From contig CAJOJJ010000017.1 in the NCBI GenBank assembly GCA_905234925.1, positions 1-40,028 on the forward strand: DNA of 40,028 nucleotides, read 5' to 3'. The notes beneath the pieces are model-generated. The model saw only the letters and a program-made list of their open reading frames with translations. It had not been told where the DNA came from and searched no databases. Positions 40,013-40,028 of the stretch are shown piece by piece (the first letter of the stretch is position 1; every line of letters begins with the position of its first letter). Source of the DNA: an uncultured Endomicrobiia bacterium (GTDB lineage Bacteria; Elusimicrobiota; Endomicrobiia; Endomicrobiales; Endomicrobiaceae). Both the position numbers and the translations under genes were made by a program.

Positions 40013-40028
40013 TAACAAAAGGAGAAAT

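Overview
This is a low-GC, AT-rich window from a Gram-negative bacterium. The evidence is a heptosyltransferase-type GT9 enzyme, O-antigen ligase/polymerase-like proteins, an outer-membrane OmpA-domain barrel and several lipoproteins. Anaerobic life is suggested by the oxygen-sensitive NrdD/NrdG ribonucleotide reductase and two further radical-SAM or sulfur-handling genes. The long PilE-like pilin, the exported tail-collar protein and the many small palindromic intergenic repeats make me think of Elusimicrobiota (possibly an Endomicrobium-like lineage). That assignment is inference, not shown by a marker gene. Several genes carry lesions, so the genome may be decaying, or the assembly may contain indels.

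Layout. 41-8311 is an envelope-glycan region: a phosphoesterase, an exported tail-collar protein, GT9, GT2, an O-antigen polymerase-like protein and GT8 in one tight run. A convergent polysaccharide deacetylase and a divergent FAD oxidoreductase broken by two 1-base frameshifts follow. 8414-13609 encodes exported proteins: a 920-residue OmpA-type outer-membrane protein, two carbohydrate-binding-like proteins, a small membrane protein and an Ig-like lipoprotein. 13661-17894 holds DUF116, a DEAD-box RNA helicase, an FmdB zinc ribbon and a spore-photoproduct-lyase-like radical SAM protein. 17966-18988 is a type IV pilin divergent from an XRE regulator. 19369-23787 holds valS and gltX. 24203-26613 holds DUF1844 and a sulfur-relay pair (E1-like and rhodanese-TusA-DsrE), both damaged exactly in a functional motif. 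26633-30989 holds glmM (minus strand) and nrdD-nrdG. 31210-39166 holds pdxJ, tRNA-Thr, a TPR-fused O-antigen ligase-like protein, metX-metW and a P-type cation ATPase.

The most striking content is non-coding. Intergenic DNA is filled with three interlocking repeat types. The first is short tandem arrays of degenerate 7- or 8-base words, often mirrored as complementary arms around a shared core. The second is hairpins with a three-base loop closed by C-G, whose stems change from copy to copy. The third is TGTCATT...AATC palindromes, one of which is inserted in frame in the pilin leader. A CAGCTAAAA-like box plus a hairpin sits directly before several start codons, twice in place of a Shine-Dalgarno.

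At 39555-39798 there is a free-standing, promoter-driven, terminator-ended candidate RNA. It has a three-way junction, two further hairpins and a 9-base-pair pseudoknot between the junction strand and the terminator loop. I could not match it to a known RNA family, and it is my best candidate for something undescribed. Most promoters in the window fit a strict TTGaca-17-TATAAT pattern, and two predict leaderless or near-leaderless transcripts.
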